DNA from: Isoetes taiwanensis
Taxonomy: Eukaryota; Streptophyta; Lycopodiopsida; Isoetales; Isoetaceae
DNA length: 64,000 bases
Direction: 5' to 3'
Assembly (NCBI GenBank): GCA_021234155.1
Contig: JAJEKV010000028.1
Location: forward strand, 795,998 to 859,997
The notes below the pieces were generated by a model. It searched no databases and had not been told where the DNA came from. It worked only from the letters and a program-made list of their open reading frames with translations. The stretch's first letter is position 1, and the number at the start of each line of letters is the position of its first letter. Below are positions 41,315-51,180 of this stretch, piece by piece. Made by a program: the position numbers and the translations under genes.

Positions 41315-41358
41315 AAGCAGGATGGGGAAACTTTTCTAGAGATATGAAACAATTGCCA

Positions 41359-41510
41359 ATATCCATGGGAATATCCAAGCACTTCGCAGCTGCATAACTT
41401 CAGCATATTCATGGGAATATCCAAGCACTTTGGAGCTGCATAACTTCAGCATATCCATGGGAATCTCCAAGCACTTTGGAGCATGCATAACTTCAGCATA
41501 TCTGTGGGTA
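41359..41510. repeat. 46-bp tandem repeat, three units plus a partial
   Basis: Units begin at 41,359, 41,405 and 41,451 (46, 46 and 47 bp), each starting atat[ct]catggga and containing ccaagcactt and gcataacttcagc. A partial fourth begins at 41,498. Units differ at a few bases. The array lies immediately right of the palindrome axis, and its corrupted mirror (at least two units) is visible at about 41,160-41,215. Confidence 0.9.
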
Positions 41511-41954
41511 ATCGATACACCAGAAATTAATATAACTTAAAGCCTTCCTGGTTTGAATGCCATGTGAGAGTTATTAACAGACACTTGCGATTTGCTTTTG
41601 AATACTTCTGAAGGCAGATCCCCACATATTCCTACCCACCAAAGCCTTGGGGGTAGATTACTATAAAACAATGAATAACGCCCATCTTCCTTGGCCTTGG
41701 CCTAGTTCAGGAAACAACGAGCAAACTCAACCAGAGCTGCAATTCTATCAAAATTACAAAACAAATGCAGGAAGGCAAATGACCTGGTTGATAATAAAAT
41801 CCATAAGCCAATACTAAACGGTGGTGTTTTGAATAAGATTTTTGATCTAAAAGCCATCACTCATACTTATTATTGTAATGATGAATAGTAGCAGAGAAAG
41901 GGTCAAGAAAGAATATCCGTGTTGAGATGGCCATGCACCACAAGTTCACGTCAT

Positions 41955-41960
41955 TTTATT
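41955..41960 (-). terminator. Polyadenylation signal for GPT
   Basis: AATAAA on the minus strand lies about 100 bases downstream of the GPT stop codon, in AT-rich sequence. This is a canonical near-upstream element at a plausible 3' UTR distance. Cleavage would be expected around 41,930-41,945; transcript data would be needed to fix it. Confidence 0.6.
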
Positions 41961-42060
41961 CATAGCCTCCTATGGAAAGGTGAGGCACGCATTCAAATGC
42001 AAAACATCTACCCTTGCGCCATACTTAGTAGTTGAAAAATTGTCAACCTTCAGTTGTATC

Positions 42061-43894
42061 TCATTGCTTTGCCTGCAAATATTAATGTGGATCATCAGTA
42101 TAAAAAATTTAGCAGATTGTACACAGAAACAAGAATCAAACATACCTGTGAGTACAAAAATGTTCCAAGAATTGCAACGGCTGCTCCGGCAGCGTTAACC
42201 GGCCTAACAACTGTGCGGAAAATGATAATAGAAGAGACAATAACAGTCACCCTTTTCATTGTATTACCAATACTAAAGGTCAGTGGGGAGATTTCATCCA
42301 AAGACATGTAGGAGACTTGGTTGTATAAGTGGTAAAATACACTCTGAGCTACCACCCACCTGCATAAAAAAAGCAAGGAAGACTAAGTAAGCGTCTAATT
42401 TTGACACAATTACAATTGCCACAATTGCCACGTAAGAATATACCAAACAAAATGTTGTCCAACTGCCTGGTTTGCAGCCTCCCAACCTGCAGTCCATAAC
42501 TGAGGTCCCTCAAAGATGAAGGCAAATGGTGTTAAGAGGGCTAGGGACATCATGCTCAGGCATGCATAATAGTTCATGCCATTTACTTTTTTGCCCGTCA
42601 TACCCTTCTTAGAGAAGATATTCCGAAAGACGAAAGCAACATTTGATACCATTGCTCCAATAAAACCTGCCAGAATAAGAATAGCAATTCATTGTATTAA
42701 AGTGACTTCCTCTGCATCAAACCAATATGAAGCAAATATTACCTGTCCAATTGAAATTGAGCTCAGTTACTGCAGCCAGAGCACAGCCACCAATAATGGG
42801 TAAGAGGGACAGATAAACTGAGGTTGGAAAATGCTCTCCCAAAATAAAACGTTGAACAATCACACTGAAAGCTGGCTCAGCGCTTTTGATGATATGTGTA
42901 AACGACACTGCTACCTTGGACATGCTAATGGTAGCAGCAACATGACCAATAGTGTGGGCCAATGCCACCTGCCAACCACATTAGCCAAATGTTAATATGC
43001 AAGTTAGACTGCAGGGCCTGAATCCATTTCTTCAGAGTAAAGATTATATTGCATGAGCCTTAAATATATGCAATTCCTTTACCCCCTACACAGCATCAAC
43101 TTTATAATCAACAAATCATTAAGTAGCATTCTCTAGAATTCTTCCTACTATGATATAGTAGACTCCATATTCAGCTGCTTGATTAAGATTTGAAATTACT
43201 AAAAACTCTATAGTAGACTCCATATTCAGCTGCTTGATTAAGATTTGAAATGACTAAAAACTCTAGTGCCAACTAGAAAAAACCTCCTGTATGTCGTTAA
43301 GTAAGGACACAAATGCATACTTACAGGAAATAAGGTTTGCCAAAATGCAAGATCGGTCTCTGGAGGTTCCACTAGCCTTGTCGCCCATGATACCAACATC
43401 ATTGCTGAACCCGCCGCTAGAGAAAGAGTTGATGTTAACCATGGGAAAGGGTAAGCATTTAAGACCTTCTTGTTATAGATATTAAACACCACATTCAAGG
43501 CCCACCAAGTAGCAAAATACGTTCCGATCTTGAGCCTGTACCCAATTCCTTTTGGTGCTGGCTTAACCTGAACATCAGGAAGAGATTGATCAACTGAGTC
43601 TGATTTCCCTGCTTCATAAGCATTTGCCTTCACAATACGCCTCAATCTTAGAGCAGACTTTGCAGAAATTGGAGGGGTGGTGATGGCAGGAAGAAATTTC
43701 ATCCGGTCTCCTGATAATGAACTCTTAGATGATATGTCGGAGACATCCATAAATAAATCACTCTTGGGCATGCTCTTTAGAGTAAAATCATTCTTGGGTA
43801 TGCTCTTTAAATTAAGTCCTGCGGAAACAGGGCCCAGACATGACCTGGGTGCTCCAAGTCGACAATCCAGAACAAGGGTGTTGCTTAGAGACAT
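42061..43894 (-). CDS. Plastid glucose-6-phosphate/phosphate translocator (five coding exons)
   Basis: Spliced exons on the minus strand are 43,894-43,325, 42,968-42,743, 42,666-42,444, 42,359-42,146 and 42,072-42,061. All introns are GT-AG (356, 76, 84 and 73 bp), and together they give 1,245 nt, 414 residues plus TGA. Seen: a Ser/Lys-rich N-terminus of about 95 residues with the look of a chloroplast transit peptide, then the membrane core with YRLKIGTYFATWWALNVVFN, KVLNAYPFPW, HTIGHVAATISMSKVAVSF, IIKSAEPAFSV, MVSNVAFVFRNIFSKKGM and SPLTFSIGNTMKR, ending AKQ. Known: GPTs of the triose-phosphate translocator family exchange glucose-6-phosphate for phosphate across the plastid inner envelope, feeding starch synthesis and the oxidative pentose phosphate pathway in heterotrophic tissue. 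By family comparison K218, K375 and R376 are the likely phosphate-binding residues. The start was chosen for the plausible transit peptide. The length is slightly above the usual 390-400. No frame break is seen. Confidence 0.93.
43154..43263. repeat. 55-bp tandem duplication in GPT intron 1
   Basis: Two adjacent 55-bp units (43,154-43,208 and 43,209-43,263), starting tatagtagactccatattc, differ at one visible base. They lie inside the 356-bp first intron, near its donor end in transcript direction. The near identity points to a recent slip or unequal exchange. The corrupted arm also shows two units. Confidence 0.9.
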
Positions 43895-44160
43895 GATCCT
43901 TCAGCTTTAGTGATTTACACTCACTATTTTCTTATATTCTTCCGGCTGCTTCAGAAAATAATTTATCCAATGGTCCAAACATACAAATACACAGGGATTA
44001 ATTCTCCAACTTCAGCTGTAAATTAGGTCGGCGAATGAACCAAGCAATACACACACAATGGCAGGTAGAACAAAGTCAGAGTTGTCCTGTGAATCTGTAG
44101 GGCAAGAAAAGAATAGAATGCTCTCTGGTGGCACGATCAGAGATTCCGTGACCTAGAGGA
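43895..44160 (-). promoter_or_regulatory. GPT 5' leader and proximal upstream region
   Basis: This AT-rich stretch directly precedes the GPT start codon. I see no convincing TATA box, and no 5' UTR intron can be fixed from sequence alone. The last 34 bases before the start codon are identical in the left arm. A short self-complementary element (agtga ... tcact) lies about 20-35 bases before the start codon; its role is unknown. Confidence 0.4.
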
Positions 44161-45119
44161 AAAACCTGCGAAATTATGCGAGATAAGGATGGAAAGACAG
44201 ATCAAAGCAAACTCCGGGGTCTAGATTCAACCTAAAAAAGGCGAGCTTGAAGATCGCCCCGAGCTTCGCTACTGAAAGGGAGAAAGGCACGACGCCGTCG
44301 GAGCTGAGGAAGTGGCAAACAGGACGGGAATTAAAGGAACTCAAAGGAGCCATTTTTGGTCCTAGCTGGATGCCACGTAGGCCGCAGAGAAAAATACCTT
44401 GCAACCAAGACGCAATCTCCTAGCCGTTGATTACTCTCGATATTAGCCGTCGGTTTCCATAGTTGCCTTGCCGCTAATATGGAATATGCTTATGTCTTCT
44501 GTTTGATTCCTTCCAATTAGTTGCATTTTAATTGGTCATGTGGTTTCCGTTGTGGGACACCTTTAGATTTTTTTCCTACTTCCGAATTAAAGATCTTTGC
44601 CATGTGATTTGCCTCTCCACCAGAGGCCCTCTGCCTCTTGGAAGGACACCCATAATTTTTCCCAATTGGTGTTATTGTGGGAGATATCAATCTGTCTAAA
44701 TACTCAGAGGCCCTAGGCCGTCCAAAAAACACACACACACACAGACAAAAAATAGGACCAGTGCCCAAAGGCCGCATCCGTCCATGACACGCCGTCCTTC
44801 GACACCTAGTGATGCAAACATTTCATCTCTTGGACCCTTTCTAGATTCTCTTCCATCTATTTTCGACCTCTTATTCCAACAATAATGTCTTCTAACACTT
44901 GTCAACATAGAAGTGCGCCACCACACATTCAACCTAGAATCATACATACGTGGAGAATACAATTTTGATTGGCTCTTTGTTGTCTTTTACAACTTTTCAA
45001 TAAAGTAACATAAATATCAAATTTTCTAGATGCTTTGCATTGTAAACTATCTAAGTTGCACTACGTGATGAAAACACATTATTGGCTTGAAACTACAAGT
45101 TGACTTAGCAATTACTTGA
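44161..45119. other. Intergenic, no gene seen
   Basis: This stretch lies upstream of GPT. Short open frames occur on both strands but show no domain. It contains a CA microsatellite and probably the distal GPT promoter. Its corrupted mirror lies at about 38,300-38,990. Confidence 0.6.
44729..44743. repeat. (AC)n microsatellite
   Basis: About seven AC dinucleotides in a row. The matching (GT)n at 38,641-38,652 in the left arm serves as an alignment landmark. Confidence 0.9.
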
Positions 45120-45831
45120 CCACGATGAGGAAATTAAAGACAAATATCACCATATTGTGAGATCGTATTGCACTCATTATGAAGGAGCTCGTCCTGATTG
45201 TATCCTTGTCTTTTCCAATCATATTGTCTTTTATAAGGCAAAGGAAAAAACCACATTTTGTAGTTTTGGCAATTGTGCTTTTTCATGATTGTTGCACCAG
45301 GGATACCCATGTTGTGGGAGGTCCCATCGAGGCGACCTTGTGCTTTTTCTGTCTGTCCCATTGACTGTAAAAGTGTTTCAGCTTCTGATTTTGCGTATGA
45401 GTGCATAAATTGAGCAATACCCATGGTTAAATGTTAGAACTCAATTGATTGGAGTTTTCACCGCTACTAAGAAAACTCTGCCCAAGAGCCTATGAATTAA
45501 ATTGTGCTGAATTGAATTTACTTCATCCGGCCAAGACCTTCACAAATGGCCTGGATCCAAACAACAAAGAACAACAAGGCTATTACTGTATAGGATTATA
45601 AAACCCTTGCCATGAAGGGCTTTCGAGGGAAAAACCTTAACAATAATAAGTCTATTGATGAACTGTACATTAAAACATGTCAACGTTCTGATCAAGGACA
45701 TAATTGAGCCCCCATGTCCATTATCGCCTGGATGTAAGATGCCAGTGTGCTCATTGAAATAACCAACCCGTTGTATCATACCTAATGTTGGCCAATGAAG
45801 GGTGTGGCTGTATTCTTCAATAAGTCCCAAG

Positions 45832-47761
45832 TGGCAAAAGATTGGAAGTGCATCCTGCCAGCTTATGTCTCAATGTTGAGGTGGTGTGCTTCTATGTAAA
45901 ATGGCACTGTTTCAGTGCTTTTTTTCATGGGTGCTGAACGAAAATGCTTGGGGGGTCCTTTTGGGTGTTTATTTATTGGTCCTTTTGTGCGACGCCTTTT
46001 ACTAACTTCAAAGCACTATCATCCCAAAGCTTACTTTGATGTCCAATGTAATGTTTATGTCATGGTTTTCTATTATTATACACTCACCCTTGTTCCATTC
46101 CACATAATTAAGCTTTCTCTTCCAAATATTATACCTGATCCATAGTGAAAGGTTGCTTGAAATGTAGAATCTTACGTCACACCTTCCTGATATATGATGT
46201 TCGTGAAATTTCTTTTGCAGAGGGGTAAAGCCCTAATTCCATGTGCTTGAGTCAAAAAGGCCTCTTTTACTCATTCCAAGTCTTCCCAAGTGGGTAATGC
46301 TATTATTGGCCTCCATGCTTCCATCTTATATAGAGGTACCGGTTCCACTTCAACCTTGAACAAGTGTGGACCAATCTCATAAAGTTTCTCCTCACTTTGT
46401 AACAGCTTGTTTTGGTAATAAAGCTAGAAAGCCCAACCTTCCTCGCCACACCGAGGGTCTACTCTTCCTAAATTGGGACATGCTATCTCCATGCACAACA
46501 AGAAAAACCCCTAATATACATGTTCTTGATAGGCAAATTTGGCCCCTTTCTATATGGCTTTATAAGTAGAACAACATCCAAAAACCCCTATGTTCCTTAA
46601 TATATACGTACATAAAAGGGTAAAAAACCATCCCCTCTCGCTCATGCACATGGTTTTGACAGGTTCTACAGGGTAAAGCTCCCTTGGTCACATGTTGCCT
46701 GATACAGTTATGTCAATATGTGGTAGTAGTGAACCTCACTCCCAGATACTTGTACATTAGCACCATTTCTATATCTCTCAGTCCGGTAAGTGTATGTTTA
46801 GCTCCTTAAGGCCTCGGTGATGACACTAGAGAACCTTGGTTTCAACCCCACACGCATCCCGTTGGTTTCCAAGGTAGTGCTCAAGGCATCCAGATGTGGC
46901 TACATACTCGTTGGATGGTTAAGAGGTCCACATCATTCGCATATATTAGATGCCGAATGTGAAGCTGCAACACTAAAAAACTAAAAAACAAAGTATCATA
47001 TTGGCAAGATGTAATGTAATCACTATCAAGGAGCTTAGATATAAGAACATATCCCAATCTCCTTTTCTGCAAACGATTATCGAGAGGAATTAATGAATAG
47101 TAAAGCAAACAAGATATTTGTTACTACCAACAGAATTTGCTTTAAAAAGAATGAGAATGAAATGAAAACCAGAACGATTTTTATCGTCCATCATACCAAT
47201 CGCCCCATGGGACCTTATAAGCGAGCGCCAGCGAACGTGATATCGTCCGTTGGAAAACCGGCGGTTTCGAGGGAAACCGCGGGCGCGAATAAGAATGTCA
47301 CAACCGCATAAGCATACATCAATGTTTATATACACGCCAAGTGTGTGCCCGAGACATAGCTGATCTCGCATGTCCAGTTTACTCAAGATACGATCCCAGC
47401 ACTGCATCTGGATGTTGTGCTCAATGTCACATGTAACACGCGTTCGAACAACTCAAACATATCGTGGTCCAATCTCTTCTGATCATATGTCGGGTAACTT
47501 TGAAGGGTAATATGAGATTCATCCTCAATGACTCCTATTTGGCAAAGATTGGATGAAAGCCCTGCCCCGGCGTGGGTTCACCAATCCACTGCATGTCTTC
47601 AATTAAGATGATGTGCCCCTCAGCGTAATGGAGGCAATGAGTCCTGGGCGCTCATGGGCAAGGTACGTTGGTAGCATTAAGTGGCCGTCAATGTGGGATT
47701 TATGTGGCGCCGGTAGTGTAGCCGCCTTTGACTGCTTCAAGGGCATTACATCCCAAAGCTT
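45832..47761. repeat. Diverged direct repeat, two copies (45,832-46,032 and 47,540-47,761)
   Basis: Each copy carries tggcaaa(a)gattgg followed, at similar spacing (about 190 and 210 bases), by catcccaaagctt, with related sequence between. The copies are in direct orientation and flank the LINE YADD-like fragment at 46.9-47.1 kb. I infer two overlapping, decayed insertions of the same LINE family. No element ends can be recognised. Confidence 0.5.
46860..47110 (-). mobile_element. LINE reverse-transcriptase fragment (YADD-like motif)
   Basis: On the minus strand the frame reads RHLIYANDVDLLTIQ at about 46,920-46,949. This corresponds to the reverse-transcriptase catalytic motif of plant non-LTR retrotransposons (YADD...LL), with the second aspartate position occupied and the first changed to Asn. 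Only about 75 codons are open, and the flanks are frameshifted. It is a dead fragment in the same orientation as the LINE pieces at 48.5-49.4 and 54.9-55.6 kb. Confidence 0.65.
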
Positions 47762-48479
47762 GATGAGAGGAAGCAATCGCCAAGATATTCACCGTTAACA
47801 CGACCCCGCCTGCTTTTGCACATGTATGCACCTGTATCCCATTACTCCATCTAGCCAACTATTGAGTCCTTTCCCTCCAAAGAAGCCTTGAGGGCCAAGG
47901 CTCCATTGCTAAGGATATAAGTCGCTTAGGAGACGAGCATCGCCCATATTGACCACCTTCTCAAAATAGACAATGTGGCTTATCAAGGGCCGCCTCCGGC
48001 AGCAACTCTGCCTCCCCGCAGAGAATTTGATATGGGACCGTGGACTTCACCCTAGTGCTCGTGACGAAGGCTTTCTCGACTCGTCAAGTCATTCCAAGTA
48101 GCAAGTGATACCATCAGCCCCCATATACTTCCACTCCGCATAAAAAAGGACAGCTCCACTCAAGACCTTGGAATGCGGATCGAGGCTTCTCCAACTGCTA
48201 CAAACTACCTCTATGAATTGGTTGTTTTGCATTGCATATGCGCCTTCCCGCCCACTGAAACATGGATGTGTCCCAAGCAGTAGAAGGGAAACTCTACCTC
48301 CAAATATTTGTAATGGAAAAACTACATTTTGGCCTCTGTGAATCAAGGAGGGGACCATCGGCCGACGTGGAGAAGAAGATGATAATGTCCAATCTAGTCT
48401 TGGCCACAAAGTTGACGCCGCGATATCGGGCCGCCAAGGTATCGTGTCCAGGCATCGAGATGTCGCGCATGTCCGCTGG

Positions 48480-49420
48480 TGTGTAAGTTAGAGGTCCACA
48501 TCAATGCGATATATATTAACCGTCCGATGATCTCGAGCAGAGAAGGTGCTTCCATCGCCTACTAATGCTGAAGCCAGCCTCCAATTGATCAATGTAAGGC
48601 CCAAAATAATGTTGTGAGAGAGGGCATCCCCGACGCAACCCTCGAAGGACGCTATCAAATGGTTGGCTTGTCTGCTAAACCTAATCTCGGCATCTTTTCG
48701 TGATAGCTCGTGACACTCCAGATTCCAAATCTACGAGTCCCCAACAAGGCAGCTTCTGCCCATAGTTTTTCCCCGAGCATGCTGTCAAACGCCGCGAAAA
48801 TCCACAAAGCAACAATATAGATCCCGACGGGCGGTTCCTCACTGCCTTCAATCGAAGTTCAGAACGCGAAAGATGGCCACGGTTGAGTGCCTGGTCTCGA
48901 CCACTCGGGTGAGGGTTCACCTTCGCCGCCCCACAATCGCTAACAGAATCCCAAAGAAGCAATTTTGCAAACACCGAATCGAATTAATATGATTGTTCGA
49001 TAATTGGTCGGCAAAGGTGGGGTCACCCTCGCTTTATATATGGGAACAATCATATTGGGCCACCGCAAATGGAAACCTTTCCTATAATGCCTTGAGTTGA
49101 ACAGCAACAAGATCGGTATTATGCGGACGCTCCCGCCCACTTAAGGCACCGCTTTACATACCATCCAAGTTCTGGGCTTTCCGCATTGCACATACCCAAG
49201 CTCTTGTTCCATCGCCCGGACTGCGGATTTCAAAGACTGGCCTTCTTGCAAGGGTAATGCCGCATGTGCACCCCGAGGGTCGATAGTCAGTTGCAAGTAT
49301 TGTCTCCACCGCTGGAGTGATATTCCCGTGGGTTGTACCGCTTTCTAAAGAACTCCTTTCGCTGCATGTCCCACGGGATGGTCGCCTGTGAGGTAAACAC
49401 TTTGATGCTACCAAGTAATG
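48480..49420 (-). mobile_element. LINE reverse-transcriptase remnant
   Basis: Motifs occur in reverse-transcriptase order on the minus strand but in shifting frames: KAQNLDGM (about 49,155-49,180), IVPIYK and NYRTI (48,991-49,050), CFVDFR followed after a shift by GEKLW-like sequence (about 48,750-48,815), RGCPLSHNI (about 48,600-48,640) and YRIDVDL where YADD is expected (about 48,490-48,510). These are the fingers and palm blocks of non-LTR retrotransposon reverse transcriptase. Stops, frameshifts and a damaged catalytic motif show it is inactive. No endonuclease domain, poly(A) tail or target-site duplication was found. Confidence 0.72.
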
Positions 49421-50019
49421 TACCTCGCTTTTTAACTTTAAGGAAGATGCGGTAATGCCGGATCAAGATGTGGGCTTAAAGGTGGTCCAGAAAAGAAGCA
49501 ACAAAAAGAAGCCAGCCCGATAACAAACAACTAAGTGTGGAATACACTGATAAGAATTATCTATATCTAAATCGATTGCCACATTCTTAAATATCTAAGC
49601 TAAAATTTTAAGAATTCAAAGTCCAATGGGCTCTATATTGTGTTCCATATGGTATATCAAGGTCGAGCAAAGAATCTAGCATACACATAATACAAGCAAG
49701 TCTAAAAATCACAAAATCAATGGCCCAAATATATATTAAACGCACTCACCACAACAATGACCTATTTACAGGACCAAAGTAAATGTTTAAGTTTTAAATC
49801 TCACCTCACAGAGATGTAATTATTCCTTTCCTGATTTACAAACTTGATTTGAGTCCTTTTGCTTCTCAAACCAATATTGTATCTTAGAACAAATTTGCAT
49901 CACAAAACCTAGAAACCCTAGACAGAAAGGAGAACACATGTCCTTTTTATCTCAACCGAAGTCTCTATCAAAGACAGTATTATCGACGTGGATAATAACC
50001 AAGACCTACGTGGTTGTAC
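49421..50019. other. Intergenic, no gene seen
   Basis: AT-rich sequence between the LINE remnant and the 3' end of the copia pol fragment. It could include the copia 3' LTR, but I could not identify a matching 5' LTR. Positions 49,560-49,615 align with 35,020-35,070 in the left arm. Confidence 0.5.
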
Positions 50020-51180
50020 TATGTATATTCTAACGTGTTCTAGCTTCAAAGTTTGGTCTTCCAAGGGTTTTTGTCATCATACCTGCTGCCATATCTGAAG
50101 TTGGACAATATTTGAGAGTGAGCAGCTCCTGTGTTATAACGTCCCTGATAAAATGAAATTTCATATCCACATGCTTTACCCTTTTATGGTGATACGGATC
50201 ATGAGCAATTTGAATAGCTCCTTAATTGTCCATCCTAATTTCCATGGCATTTGTGGTATGAATAGCAAGCTCAATTTCTACTCTCTGCAACCATACGCCC
50301 TCATTAAAGGCATTGGCAATGGCATATTGCTTTGCTTCTATTGTAGACTGAGCAATACACCTTTGTTTCGCACTGTTCCAGCTAACAGCTCTCCTACTAA
50401 TGTGAAAGCATAGCCAAAAAGAGATTTTCTAGCTTCATCTCCTCCCAAATCTGAGTTTGCACAACCAATGTTTTGTTTGTTTCCACTAATACTATGGTGG
50501 ATGCCAAACTTCAAGGATCCAGCAAATCGTTTATAAGAATAAGCAATGGGTGTGTCGAAGGTCAATGGAAAATTGGTTAAGCTTGGCCAATAGAAGGGAT
50601 AGGTCTTGATGGGTTAAGATATCCGCATTAAAGTTGAGAGTTCCAAGAAGGTGCTTATAATTATCTCTAAAGAACAACATGTTATCTGAGCAACGAGACT
50701 CATCTCCGTGAAGTGTTACTCCAAATTTAAATGGAGCGTTGACATGCCAACTCGATTACTCAGATTATACAAGTATTTTTCTTGATGCAGATATAAAGAA
50801 CCTAAAGACCTATCATATTGAATTTGGATATCTAGAAAATGGTGGATTGATCCAAGGTCTTTCAATCGAAATTGCTGATGAAGTTGCAGCTTAAGAGAAC
50901 AGAGGTCAAATTCAGAGGCTAAAGCAATGACTAAGTCATCAATCGAAATTGTTGATGAAGTTGTAGCTTGAGAGAACAAAGGTCAGATTCAAAGGTTGAA
51001 GCAATGACTAAGTCATCAACATAACACAGAATAAATAAGGGATTAGGAAGTAGATGAAAATAAATGCTAGGATAAAGACCTGAGGATAGAAGTGTAGTAT
51101 TCAATTTGAGTGTGTTTGCTGCTCAGACCATTGTGCCTTTCTTCAAAACTGGCATACTCACAAGAGACAAATCCCTTCCC
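50020..51180 (-). mobile_element. Ty1/copia pol fragment: RT C-terminal part and RNase H
   Basis: On the minus strand the YVDD catalytic motif (CYVDDLVIA) lies at about 51,000-51,025. It is followed by LKLQLHQQFRLKDLGSIHHFL (to about 50,830), HQEKYLYNL, SDLGGDEARKS (about 50,420-50,455), SWNSAKQ and STIEAKQYAIANAFNE (about 50,310-50,390), a DN pair (about 50,230), and HVDMKFHFIRD with GRPNF near 50,060. This is the usual order of copia reverse transcriptase followed by RNase H. Stops and frameshifts break the frame several times, and a 77-bp duplication follows YVDD. The N-terminal part of the same domain lies upstream at 54.29-54.85 kb, separated by unrelated sequence. No LTRs were identified. 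Confidence 0.85.
50865..51018. repeat. 77-bp tandem duplication within copia RT
   Basis: Units at 50,865-50,941 and 50,942-51,018 share the order atcgaaatt, gatgaagttg, gagaaca and caatgactaagtcatca, with several substitutions. The unit covers the sequence from the YVDD aspartates into the LKLQLHQQF block. At 77 bp it shifts the frame, so it arose in, or killed, this copy. Confidence 0.88.

Noticed and set aside
43677-43910. 77-codon plus-strand frame over GPT exon 1
   Set aside because: Shadow of the minus-strand coding exon; no independent support.
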